Below the pieces are notes generated by a model that saw only the letters and a list, made by a program, of their open reading frames with translations, made no database searches and was not told the origin of the DNA. Shown one piece after another: positions 49,783 through 58,210 of a DNA stretch of 64,000 nt. Made by a program: the position numbers and the translations under genes. The DNA comes from Larkinella sp. C7 (GTDB taxonomy: Bacteria > Bacteroidota > Bacteroidia > Cytophagales > Spirosomataceae). The stretch is from the NCBI RefSeq assembly GCF_006149005.1, contig NZ_VBSL01000009.1, positions 1 to 64,000 on the forward strand, in the 5' to 3' direction. The stretch's first letter is position 1. Each line of letters starts with the position of its first letter.

Positions 49783-51261
49783 TTAATACCCCGGATTCTG
49801 GTTAATTTTATTGACCAGGACCTGCTCTTCCGGAATCGGAGCGAGCAGTTTGGTGGGCGTCACTTCGTAGGCGGTATTGTAAAGAAACGATTTTTTCGCT
49901 TTCTCGCGCTGGCCGTGTGCCGTCATGACTTCCACCGCCTTGCCGGTCCGTTTCAAATCGTACCAACGCTGGTTTTCAAAGCAGAACTCGACCTGGCGTT
50001 CTTTGGCAATCAGCGTTTCCAAAGCGGTTTTGCCAGTACCCGCCAGCGACTGCGTCAACCCGGCCCGGTTGCGAACCTGCTGTACGTACGGAATCGCTTC
50101 GGCGGTGTTGCCCTGCTGATTCAGCGCTTCGGCGTACAGCAGCAACACATCCGAATACCGCAACACCGGCATGTTGTCACTGCTCCGGTCGACGGGCGAT
50201 GAAAGCGGGGCCTTGTACTTGGCGCAATACGGAATGGGCCGCACGACGCCATCCCAGTCGGCGCCATTCCAGAATTTGATCGACACCTCCTTGCGTTTGT
50301 CGCCCGCTTCGAACGCATTGATCAGATCGTCAGTGGGTTGGTTCCAGCCCCCGCCGACCAGGCTGATGCCGGGACGCCCGGTGATGGCTCCCGCCGAGGT
50401 CCAGGGCGCAAACCAGAAGAGAAACCGGTTGGACAATGCCGCACTATTTTCGGAATACTGCACCGCAAAAATCGTCTCCTTAAAATCTTTGCTCGATGGA
50501 TTGAAAACGTCCGCATAATTGGGCAGCAAACTGTATTTGCCCGATTCGATCACGGTTTTCAGGGCCGCAGCGGCTTCGGCATACTTACGCTGGGTCAGGT
50601 AGACTTTCCCCAGCAACGCCAGGGCCGCCCCTTCGTTGGCGCGTCCGTTTTCTTTGACATCGGTGGCTCCGTTAAAATTCTCGACGGCGGCTTTCAGATC
50701 ACTGATGATGTTTTCGTACACCTGCTCTTCCGTCGACCGTTTGATGCCGACGGCTTCCCGCGATTCGATGGGGGTCAGCACCAGCGGAACGCCACCGAAC
50801 TGCCGCACCAGGTTGAAGTAATACAGGGCCCGCAGAAACCGGGCTTCACCGGCGCAACGCTTCTTGAACGATTCTTTCGACCAGGTTACGCCCGTCCGGT
50901 CGATTTCGGCCAGCAGTTTGTTGCAACGGGTGATGCCGTTGTACGAAAAATTCCAGAAGTTGGCGTAGGCAACGTTGTTGGAGGCCAGAATGAACTGATC
51001 GATAACGCCTTTTGACGCTTCGCCGGTTACGGTGCTGTATTGAAAGCTGCCGTTGTCGGAAATGAGTTCGGCCATCACCCAGTGTTCCACTTTTTCGTAG
51101 GTCTGCATCGGTACGTAACAGCCGTTGGCCAGCAGAATATATTCGGTTTCCGACTTGTAAAAGGTTCCTTCGCTGAGGGCGGTTTCCGGATAAATCTCCA
51201 GAAAATCGTTGGAGCAGGCCGACAGGAAAAACAGCCCCAGCACATACACTATCTTTTTCAT
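49783..51261 (-). CDS. SusD/RagB-type glycan-binding lipoprotein
   Basis: A 492-residue surface lipoprotein with lipobox GLFFLSAC (Cys16). The SusD parts are FLEIYPETALSEGTFYKSET at the start, the TPR-like helices (ALALLGKVYLTQRKYAEAAA) and a C-terminal PVLRYSDVLLLYAEALNQQG. It caps the SusC barrel and binds the ligand. It is 16 bases from the SusC gene in the same direction. The ligand is probably a sulfated compound, judged by the two sulfatases downstream. Confidence 0.93.
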   Translation of the reverse strand: MKKIVYVLGLFFLSACSNDFLEIYPETALSEGTFYKSETEYILLANGCYVPMQTYEKVEHWVMAELISDNGSFQYSTVTGEASKGVIDQFILASNNVAYANFWNFSYNGITRCNKLLAEIDRTGVTWSKESFKKRCAGEARFLRALYYFNLVRQFGGVPLVLTPIESREAVGIKRSTEEQVYENIISDLKAAVENFNGATDVKENGRANEGAALALLGKVYLTQRKYAEAAAALKTVIESGKYSLLPNYADVFNPSSKDFKETIFAVQYSENSAALSNRFLFWFAPWTSAGAITGRPGISLVGGGWNQPTDDLINAFEAGDKRKEVSIKFWNGADWDGVVRPIPYCAKYKAPLSSPVDRSSDNMPVLRYSDVLLLYAEALNQQGNTAEAIPYVQQVRNRAGLTQSLAGTGKTALETLIAKERQVEFCFENQRWYDLKRTGKAVEVMTAHGQREKAKKSFLYNTAYEVTPTKLLAPIPEEQVLVNKINQNPGY

Positions 51262-51277
51262 ACGATTGGTCTGGTGG

Positions 51278-54200
51278 TTAGAATGTCAGGTTGATGCCGA
51301 TGGACGTCGTGCGGGACAGCGGATACGACGACATGTCGAAGCCGGGGGCCAGCGTGTTGTTGACCGTCACCGACTGCCCTTCGGGATTGGCACCTTTGTA
51401 TTTGGTGAACGTAGCCAGATTCTGGCTGGTCAGGTAAAACCGGCAGTTGTTGACAAACCCGGTTTTTTTCACCCAGCTTTCAGGCAGCGAATACCCCAGC
51501 GTCAGGTTGCCGATCCGGAGGTAGCTCGCGTCTTCGACCCACAAACTCGAAACCCGGTGGCCCAGGCTGGGCGTCAGAATGGGAATGCCGTAGTGCTGGC
51601 CGTCACCTGGTGTATCGGCGTTCCGCCAGCGGGCCGTCCACTCTTTGCTGACGTTGAAAAAGCCCTGGAGGTTGTCGACGGTCTGTCGCAAGCCGTTCAT
51701 GACCTGCCCGCCATACTGCCCGCTCACGATGACGTTCAGATCGAAGCGGTTATAGGAAAACCGGTTCGTAACGCCAAAGATGAACTTGGGGTGCGGACTG
51801 CCAATCATCGTATAATCCAGCAGGTCGGTAATCACGCCATCGCCGTTCACATCCTTGTATTTGACGTTGCCTTCATAGACCTGTGGAGTTTTGATGATGG
51901 CCGGATTGGCAATATCGGCGGCCGTATAGAGCCCGTCGAAAATATACCCGAAAAACTGACTGATGGGTTTGCCCACCACCGAAACGTGCGTGGGATTGTT
52001 GTCGTTGCTACCGGCCAGAATCCGGTCGCCGTTGTCGTTGAGCGAAAGCACCTTGTTGCGGTTAAAGGCCATGTTCAGGTTGACATCCCAGTTGAACGCG
52101 CCCGAAACCGGGGTGCCGCCCAGCGCAATTTCGATCCCGGTATTCCGGACATTTCCCTTGTTGACCGTCTGCGCGTTGTAGCCGGTGATGGCCGGAATCA
52201 CGTCGTTGAGCAGCATGTTCGTGCTTTTCCGGTAGTAATAATCCAGCGAGAGCGACAGGCGGTTCTGGAACAATTCAAGATCTGCACCGACGTCCACCTG
52301 ATTCGATACTTCCCAACTTAGATAGGGATTGGACAAACCCACACTGGAAGCCGTCACCTGCGTGGTTCCAAAGACATACGATTCGGCATTGATCGACGCC
52401 AGGTGGGAATAATTACCGATGTTGTTGTTGCCGCTTCGCCCGTAGCTGGTCCGCAGTTTCAGGTCGTTGATGACGCGGTTGCCTTTCAGGAAATCCTCTT
52501 CCGAAACCCGCCAGGCGGCCGCGACCGACGGAAACAGGGCGTAGCGATTCCGGCTCCCAAACCGCGACGAACCGTCGGACCGGAAGGTGGCCGTTAGCAA
52601 ATACCGGTCTTTGAAGGCGTAGTTGATGCGCCCCAGGTACGAAATCATGGCCCACTGGTTGACGGTTTCGCCCCAGGCGCTGATGGTCTGCGCGGCATTG
52701 ATGGTCTGAATCAGGTCGTTCGTATACGGATTGGCCGTGAGGTTAACGCCCGTCGACGTGCTTTTCTGGGTCGTATAGCCCAAAAGCGCATCGAAGCGGT
52801 GATTGCCAATCGTTTTATCGTACGTTAGCGTGTTTTCGATCAGCCAGTCGAACCGCTCACTGCGGCTGTTGTTCGAGCGTCCGGTGCCGACGATCGGGGG
52901 CGTGTTGGACGCGCCCACCGTGGCCGGAATATACTGCTGGTATTTGGCCGTCGACCAGATGGTGTTCAGCGACGTTTTCGCTTTCAGACCCGGAATGATT
53001 TCCCACTCCACAAAAGCCGAACCGAGGTTCTGAAAATCCTTCTCGGTCTGGATGGTTTCCCGCAACGTAAACAGCGGATTGGCGAAACTCCAGGCCGAAT
53101 GGTATTTGCTCTGCGGAGAAACGATGTACGGAATCAGGTTGCCGTTCTGGTCATACGGAGTACGCAAGGGATTGGCCCACAGACTCACGCCCAAAATATC
53201 TTCCCGGCTGGAATTGGTGTTGGTTCGTTTCTGGGTGATAAATGTGGGCTGGAGAATTGCGCTGACCTTGACGTGTTTGCCGAGGTTGGACTCGATGCCC
53301 AGTTTGCTGCTATACCGCTCCACGCCCGTGTGCTTCAGAACACCGTCCTGTTTGAAATAGCCCATGCTGAAACTCAGCCGCGATTCTTTGGAGCCTTTCT
53401 GAATGCTGACGTTGTGATCTTCAATGGCGGCTGGCCGAAGCAGCAAACCGTACCAGTCGGTGCCCTTGCCGGTCAGGTTGTCGAGGTTACGGTATTCCTG
53501 GGGATAGTCGTCGATCGTAGCCGCCCGTTTTTCGCGTTGCCGAACCACAATCCCGATTTTATCACGCTGCAATTCCGCGAATTCGCGTTCGTTCAGCATT
53601 TCGGGGCGGCCTTTTTGCGGAACCTGCTGCACCCCACGCATGGACGACACACTGACCTCGGTCCGGTCGAATTTTCCTTTTTTGGTCGTAATCAGGATCA
53701 CGCCATTGGCCCCGCGCGAACCGTAAATGGCAGTCGACGACGCATCTTTCAGGATGCTGACCGATTCGATGTCGTTCGGATTGATGAACAGCAACGGGTT
53801 GAGTGTCTGGTTCATGCCCGCCGAATACGGCATTCCGTCCACCACATACAAGGGCTCGTTGCCCGCGCCCAGCGAACCGCTGCCCCGAATTTTGATGGAC
53901 GTTCCGCCCCCCGGCGCCCCCGACGGCTGCTGAATCTGCACCCCCGCCACCTGCCCGATCATTTTCTGGTCGATGGTCGAAACCGGCAGGCTGCGGATGG
54001 CTTTCTGGTCGACCACCGCCACCGAACCCGTCAAATCCTGCGACCGTTGGGAACCGTAGCCGACTACGACGACTTCCTGCAACGCCTTGGTGTCGGCCTC
54101 CAGTGTAATCGTAAATGTCGTTTGCTGCCCCAACGCAACCTCCTGGCTCAGAAAGCCAATCGACGAAATGACCAGACTCCCCCGAACTTCAGGCAGATTC

Positions 54201-54829
54201 AGACTGAACTGGCCCTCGGCGTTGGTGGACGTGCCCAGGTTCGGATTTTCCTTGTAGAGCACGGTGGCCCCCGGAATGGCCTGGCCGTTCTGGTCGATCA
54301 CCCGACCGGTTACCGGCACCAGCGCAGCCGCGATTTTTTGACTGATCGGGGCGAAAATGCCGCTGCCACCCAGTTGAGAGGCTTCGCCGGAACGATCGTT
54401 TCCATTGACCGGGCTGGAAGCCGGAGCCGGGTTTTGGGGTTTCTCCTTCTTCTCGGTCGACAGGGGGGCAATCAGATAAAAACCGTCGTTCACTTTTTCG
54501 TAGCGCAGCGGTTGCCCTTCCAGCACCTTCTTCAACGCCTTTTCGGCACTCGAAAACCGCTCGGTTTTGAGTTCTACGGTACGGTTATCCAGCAAATCCG
54601 ACCGATAGGCGATGGAAATCTGAAACCGGTTTTCGATGTCTTTCAGCACGGAGGTCAGCAGGCGCCGTTGTGCCTGACTGGCTGGTTTTTCCGGCAGTTG
54701 CCGGTTGGGATTCCACGCCAGCACCTGACCGCTGACCGGTTGCCGGATGAATAGCCCGATTACAACCAAACAAAATAGAGTTGTTCTATCCATAAAATAG
54801 AGTTTAGGCGTAGTGCGTCTTGGGTTCAT
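51278..54829 (-). CDS. SusC/RagA-type TonB-dependent receptor with STN domain
   Basis: A 1183-residue outer membrane protein (ATG at 54829; ATG at 54793 is an alternative). Order: signal peptide, STN signalling domain (~45-115, SVLKDIENRFQISIAYRSDL, then SAEKALKKVLEGQPLRY), carboxypeptidase-like domain (GRVIDQNGQAIPGATVLYKE), TonB box region (LQEVVVVGYGSQ), plug (SGAPGGGTSIKIRGSGSL, SVSILKDASSTAIYGSRGAN) and barrel ending TTSIGINLTF. The STN domain marks it as a signalling transducer linked to the FecR and sigma genes upstream. It imports the ligand bound by SusD. Confidence 0.95.
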   Translation of the reverse strand: MNPRRTTPKLYFMDRTTLFCLVVIGLFIRQPVSGQVLAWNPNRQLPEKPASQAQRRLLTSVLKDIENRFQISIAYRSDLLDNRTVELKTERFSSAEKALKKVLEGQPLRYEKVNDGFYLIAPLSTEKKEKPQNPAPASSPVNGNDRSGEASQLGGSGIFAPISQKIAAALVPVTGRVIDQNGQAIPGATVLYKENPNLGTSTNAEGQFSLNLPEVRGSLVISSIGFLSQEVALGQQTTFTITLEADTKALQEVVVVGYGSQRSQDLTGSVAVVDQKAIRSLPVSTIDQKMIGQVAGVQIQQPSGAPGGGTSIKIRGSGSLGAGNEPLYVVDGMPYSAGMNQTLNPLLFINPNDIESVSILKDASSTAIYGSRGANGVILITTKKGKFDRTEVSVSSMRGVQQVPQKGRPEMLNEREFAELQRDKIGIVVRQREKRAATIDDYPQEYRNLDNLTGKGTDWYGLLLRPAAIEDHNVSIQKGSKESRLSFSMGYFKQDGVLKHTGVERYSSKLGIESNLGKHVKVSAILQPTFITQKRTNTNSSREDILGVSLWANPLRTPYDQNGNLIPYIVSPQSKYHSAWSFANPLFTLRETIQTEKDFQNLGSAFVEWEIIPGLKAKTSLNTIWSTAKYQQYIPATVGASNTPPIVGTGRSNNSRSERFDWLIENTLTYDKTIGNHRFDALLGYTTQKSTSTGVNLTANPYTNDLIQTINAAQTISAWGETVNQWAMISYLGRINYAFKDRYLLTATFRSDGSSRFGSRNRYALFPSVAAAWRVSEEDFLKGNRVINDLKLRTSYGRSGNNNIGNYSHLASINAESYVFGTTQVTASSVGLSNPYLSWEVSNQVDVGADLELFQNRLSLSLDYYYRKSTNMLLNDVIPAITGYNAQTVNKGNVRNTGIEIALGGTPVSGAFNWDVNLNMAFNRNKVLSLNDNGDRILAGSNDNNPTHVSVVGKPISQFFGYIFDGLYTAADIANPAIIKTPQVYEGNVKYKDVNGDGVITDLLDYTMIGSPHPKFIFGVTNRFSYNRFDLNVIVSGQYGGQVMNGLRQTVDNLQGFFNVSKEWTARWRNADTPGDGQHYGIPILTPSLGHRVSSLWVEDASYLRIGNLTLGYSLPESWVKKTGFVNNCRFYLTSQNLATFTKYKGANPEGQSVTVNNTLAPGFDMSSYPLSRTTSIGINLTF

Positions 54830-54846
54830 ACGATAAGGGTTAGGAA

Positions 54847-55839
54847 TTAGAGCTTATGGAAGGTGACGTTGGTTCCGGAACGTTTGATAGTCAGCGAGAA
54901 AAGCCTTTCGATCTGGACGAGCACATCATCGGCGTCGGTGAGTGGCATCGATCCCGACGCCCGCAGCCGCAGTAGCTCTTCCTGCGGTACCTGGACAGTC
55001 AGGCCGTAGTTATCCTGCAGGATTTCGATCAGATCGGCCAGGGTGGTCTGATCCAGCACCAGCCGTTTTTCTTTCCAGGCCGAATACGGTTCCGGCCGGA
55101 TGGTTCGCCACTGCTGGGTGCCGTCGGCTTTCACTTCAAAAAACTGCCCTGGTTTCATCGTAATGCCCTGATCCGGCGCTTTATCGGGCTGGCTGAGCTT
55201 CACACTTCCCGACTCCAGCACCACCTTAACGGCTTTGGGGCGGGTAAAAACGTTGAACGCTGTTCCCAGCACCTGCACATCGAGCTGGCGGGCGTGGACG
55301 ACAAATTTCTGGTGGTTTTGCTGGTGGGTCACGGAGAAAAAAGCTTCTCCTTCCAGCCAGACTTCGCGCGTTGCCTCCGGTTTCCAGTTTCGGGCGAGCC
55401 GCAGGCTTGAGTTGGCGTTGAGCGTCACCCGGCTTCCGTCATGTAGCGTAAGTTGCCGGGTTTCGCCGTATGCCGTCTGGTAGGTTTCGGGCGTGTTCTG
55501 GTACAGCCACCAGGCCAGACCAGACAACAGGATCACGGCCACAGAAGCCGCCACCGAAAGCCACGAGCGGGACCACAGCGGACGGACAACCGGCTCAGGC
55601 AGACGGTTTTGCAAAGACTGCCACGAGCGGTCGAGTTGTTCGGCAGGCACGGCAGGCGGCTGCTGGCTATACAGAATGAGAATCCGGGCGTGGGCAATGG
55701 CTTCCCGCTGGGCCGGATTCGCAGCGATGTACTGCTGCCAGAACCGGTCTTCCGAGGCCGATGGATGCAACACCCATTGCCGGAAGGCGGCATCAAAAAT
55801 CCAGTCGTCGGGCGTGAATAATTTGTATTCCGTTGCCAA
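54847..55839 (-). CDS. FecR-family anti-sigma factor
   Basis: A 330-residue membrane protein with one membrane helix (SWLSVAASVAVILLSGLAWW, ~88-108). The N-terminal cytoplasmic part would hold the sigma factor. The periplasmic FecR domain has TYQTAYGETRQLTLHDGSRV and LNANSSLR, and the C-terminal DUF4974 domain (VLDQTTLADLIEILQDNYGL) contacts the STN domain of SusC. It starts 48 bases after the sigma gene stop and ends 17 bases before SusC, one operon. Confidence 0.92.
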   Translation of the reverse strand: MATEYKLFTPDDWIFDAAFRQWVLHPSASEDRFWQQYIAANPAQREAIAHARILILYSQQPPAVPAEQLDRSWQSLQNRLPEPVVRPLWSRSWLSVAASVAVILLSGLAWWLYQNTPETYQTAYGETRQLTLHDGSRVTLNANSSLRLARNWKPEATREVWLEGEAFFSVTHQQNHQKFVVHARQLDVQVLGTAFNVFTRPKAVKVVLESGSVKLSQPDKAPDQGITMKPGQFFEVKADGTQQWRTIRPEPYSAWKEKRLVLDQTTLADLIEILQDNYGLTVQVPQEELLRLRASGSMPLTDADDVLVQIERLFSLTIKRSGTNVTFHKL

Positions 55840-55887
55840 AGCTTTCCTGCTTTTTTGGAATACAGTCCGGTCCGGTCAAAAAGTACC

Positions 55888-56520
55888 CTACCGTTTGGGA
55901 GATTTTTTGAAAAAATACGGCAAAATCGGAATCAGGCTTCCATATAGAATTTGCGTAATGCGAATGGCCGGGCCAATGCGCTGACGCAGAGCCTCCAACC
56001 CCTTCTGGATGAAGTTCTTGGCCGACTGGTGGTTGACGCCCATCACCTGCGCAATTTGCTCGAAAGACAGACCGGAATAAAATTTAAGAACGATGGCTTC
56101 GCGCTGACGTTCGGGAAGTTGCTCCAAAGCCTGATTGAGTTGTTGAATCTGCTGATCCGACAGTTGCCGGATGATCAGTGCATCCTCCACCGACAGTTCG
56201 ATCTGCGACCCGGTTTCCGGCAAGGGGTAAGCATCCCGCAGTCGGCTCAGAAGGGTCAACTGGCGGAACAGCATGTTCCGTAATGAAGCCAGCAGATAAA
56301 AAGCAACCCCGTCGGTCATGGGTTTCAGGTTGCTGCCATACCGATGCAGGTTCAGAAACAAATCCTGAATGCAATCCTCGACCAGTTTATCGTCGTGGGT
56401 GAACGTCCGCCCATATCGAAACAAAACCGCATAGAACCGCCGGTATAACAGTTCGAAGGCTTCCGGACGGCCCGTACGAAACAATTCCCAGAGTTCAGCG
56501 TCGGTATGTTGCATCGTCAA
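55888..56520 (-). CDS. ECF-type RNA polymerase sigma-70 factor
   Basis: A 210-residue sigma factor of the Bacteroidota FecI-like group. Region 2 is ELWELFRTGRPEAFELLYRR, then FYAVLFRYGR and EDCIQDLFLNLHRYG, and region 4 is LPERQREAIVLKFYSGLSFE, then QIAQVMGVNHQSAKNFIQKG. Gene order sigma, FecR, SusC, SusD, sulfatases shows that it controls this locus, released when the receptor is loaded. The last ~25 residues (ILYGSLIPILPYFFKKSPKR) are hydrophobic, an unusual tail for a sigma factor. Confidence 0.93.
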   Translation of the reverse strand: MTMQHTDAELWELFRTGRPEAFELLYRRFYAVLFRYGRTFTHDDKLVEDCIQDLFLNLHRYGSNLKPMTDGVAFYLLASLRNMLFRQLTLLSRLRDAYPLPETGSQIELSVEDALIIRQLSDQQIQQLNQALEQLPERQREAIVLKFYSGLSFEQIAQVMGVNHQSAKNFIQKGLEALRQRIGPAIRITQILYGSLIPILPYFFKKSPKR

Positions 56521-57098
56521 TCGAGTGACCTTCTTTTAATGCAATTTGAAAGATAAATATGAATAAAAAAAGCGGTTTGGTAACTCTCCTTTCAAACTAC
56601 TAATTCTATATAATAAATAGATTTTTCTTGTAAAAACAGAGCCAGTGTGGCGACGCTGGCTTCTGGCTGCAAACTTGGGACAAATCGTTGAATTTGCAAA
56701 TACTTCGACGAAGAGAGTGGAAAAATACTGGATATGCGCACGTCACAAGCGGGATTATCCTATTCCAAAATATTTAAAAACCGTCGGAGTTGACCCATAC
56801 TTCTCCCACCTGATCCAACACGGTATCGGTTTTTTATTTCCGGTCAGTAGGAAACGGCCTTTCGGCTCTTTATGTGCTGCGGGTTCTGTACAGATTACGA
56901 CGTGTTTTGTGCACAGTGCCTGAACAAACCGGTTCCATTTTACCATCTCTATTAACGACCGCCCGGACAATCTGTCCGGGCTTTTTTTGTTTTGAACCGT
57001 AATTTTGGAGCAGGCATTAGATCCGATAGTCGATTTCCAGGAATTCCGCAACGTTGTTCAGCCAAAACTGCTCCACAAAGTAGACGTGATCGGGGTGA
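56521..57098. other. 578-base gap with an orphan plus-strand terminator
   Basis: No convincing gene. A GTG-initiated frame at 56645-56923 has no family likeness. The hairpin at 56961-56988 has its T-run only on the plus strand, although no plus-strand gene lies upstream, so a short RNA or lost gene is possible. On the minus strand bases ~57097-57017 read PDHVYFVEQFWLNNVAEFLE, then IDYRI and stop, which looks like the end of a decayed protein gene. Confidence 0.4.
56961..56988 (+). terminator. Rho-independent terminator (plus strand)
   Basis: A 9-bp perfect stem GCCCGGACA (56961-56969) with TGTCCGGGC (56973-56981), loop ATC, and a run of seven T (56982-56988). No plus-strand gene is recognised upstream. 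Confidence 0.8.
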
Positions 57099-57968
57099 TT
57101 AACCCCAGCTTGCTTTCTGGATGTTGTCGATGCTGATTTTGATGCTTTCCAGCGGAGGGCGTTTGCAGATGTCCTGCTCCACAAAATAGTGTTTCAGACC
57201 GGCTTCTTCGGATTTTTCAAAAATGGCAGCAAAATCGATGGAACCGGTGCCTACTTCCGCAAATTCCTGCTCCGGCGTTTTTGCCATATCCTTCACGTGC
57301 CAGAGCGGAAAACGACCGGGGTATTTGGCGAAATAGTCGGCGGGTTTCTGACCGGTTTTCGAAATCCAGTACAAATCCATTTCCATCTGCACCGTCGTAT
57401 TTTTCAGAATCAGTTCATACGGCATCTGGCCATCCACGCGCTCCGTAAACTCAAAATCGTGGTTGTGGTAGCCCAGCGTCAGCCCGGCTTTTTTCGCCGT
57501 TTCCTGCCCTGCCGACAGCAGATCGACCAGTTGTTTGTAGTCGTCCGGTTTGCGCTCGTCGGGTGCCAGATACGCGATGATGATGTATTCCTGACCCACG
57601 GCCTTGGCATCGTCTACCACCTGCTGCCAGTTTTTAGTCAGGCCGTCCATCGGCCCCATTTGGGTCGAACGCGCCGTCAGGGTGTGTCCGCTAGGAGCCG
57701 ATAAGTCGTTGTCTTTCAGAATTTTAAGATATTCGGCCGGGGTTTTTCCGAAGAATTTCCCACCGCCATACCCGAAGTTTTCCACTTCTTTATACCCCAA
57801 TTTGGCTACCTCCGCCAGTACGGTTTCGATCCCCTGTTTCTGAATGTCGTCCCGGAGGGTGTACAATTGTAAGCCTATGGTTTTGGCTTTTGCCGAACAG
57901 GCATTCAGGCCAAGCACCGAGAGCGCACCAAGTCCTAAGGAGGTTCCAAGAAAATTTCTGCGATTCAT
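57099..57968 (-). CDS. Exported sugar phosphate isomerase/epimerase-like TIM barrel
   Basis: A 289-residue protein with a Tat-like start (NRRNFLGTSLGLGALSVLGL) followed by lipobox L-N-A-C (Cys24), so exported and lipid-anchored. The barrel has KTIGLQLYTLRDDIQKQG, then GYKEVENFGYGGG, LGYHNHDFEF and QMEMDLYWI, with FVEQDICK and the Glu/Asp/His pattern of the xylose-isomerase-like family. A sugar isomerase or epimerase acting in the periplasm is the family inference. Next is the DUF1501 gene in the same direction after the 58113 repeat. Confidence 0.85.
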   Translation of the reverse strand: MNRRNFLGTSLGLGALSVLGLNACSAKAKTIGLQLYTLRDDIQKQGIETVLAEVAKLGYKEVENFGYGGGKFFGKTPAEYLKILKDNDLSAPSGHTLTARSTQMGPMDGLTKNWQQVVDDAKAVGQEYIIIAYLAPDERKPDDYKQLVDLLSAGQETAKKAGLTLGYHNHDFEFTERVDGQMPYELILKNTTVQMEMDLYWISKTGQKPADYFAKYPGRFPLWHVKDMAKTPEQEFAEVGTGSIDFAAIFEKSEEAGLKHYFVEQDICKRPPLESIKISIDNIQKASWG

Positions 57969-58112
57969 GTTGATTCCGGTAAAATAGACGATTGGGTGAA
58001 GTATCTGGCGTAATCTTAATGTGTATTTTCAACACAATGATACCGCGTTTTGGCTTTGTGTCTATCTTACCCCTATAAATAATTTAATTTTTTCAGCCTG
58101 GAGTCCAGATTG

Positions 58113-58199
58113 ATAGGAACGCGGATGGAACAGATCGAACGGATTTGCACGGATTAAAATCCGTTTTGATCTGTTTCATCCTTCCATCCGCGTTCCTAT
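58113..58199. repeat. REP-like palindrome with 18-bp arms
   Basis: ATAGGAACGCGGATGGAA (58113-58130) is the exact complement of 58182-58199. Inside, CAGATC pairs with GATCTG and CGGATT with AATCCG, so the whole 87 bases fold into one long hairpin with internal loops. The GATCTG-TTTCATCC-x-x-CCATCCGCGTTCCTAT type is reminiscent of dispersed genomic repeats. It lies between two genes of the same direction. Confidence 0.75.
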
Positions 58200-58210
58200 A
58201 CCCTAAGTGA

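Noticed and set aside
53099-54754. 551-codon plus-strand frame
   Set aside because: It lies entirely within the SusC gene on the other strand and has shadow-like composition.
56645-56923. 92-codon GTG-initiated frame before the orphan terminator
   Set aside because: No family likeness and a weak start; a non-coding RNA or nothing is as likely.
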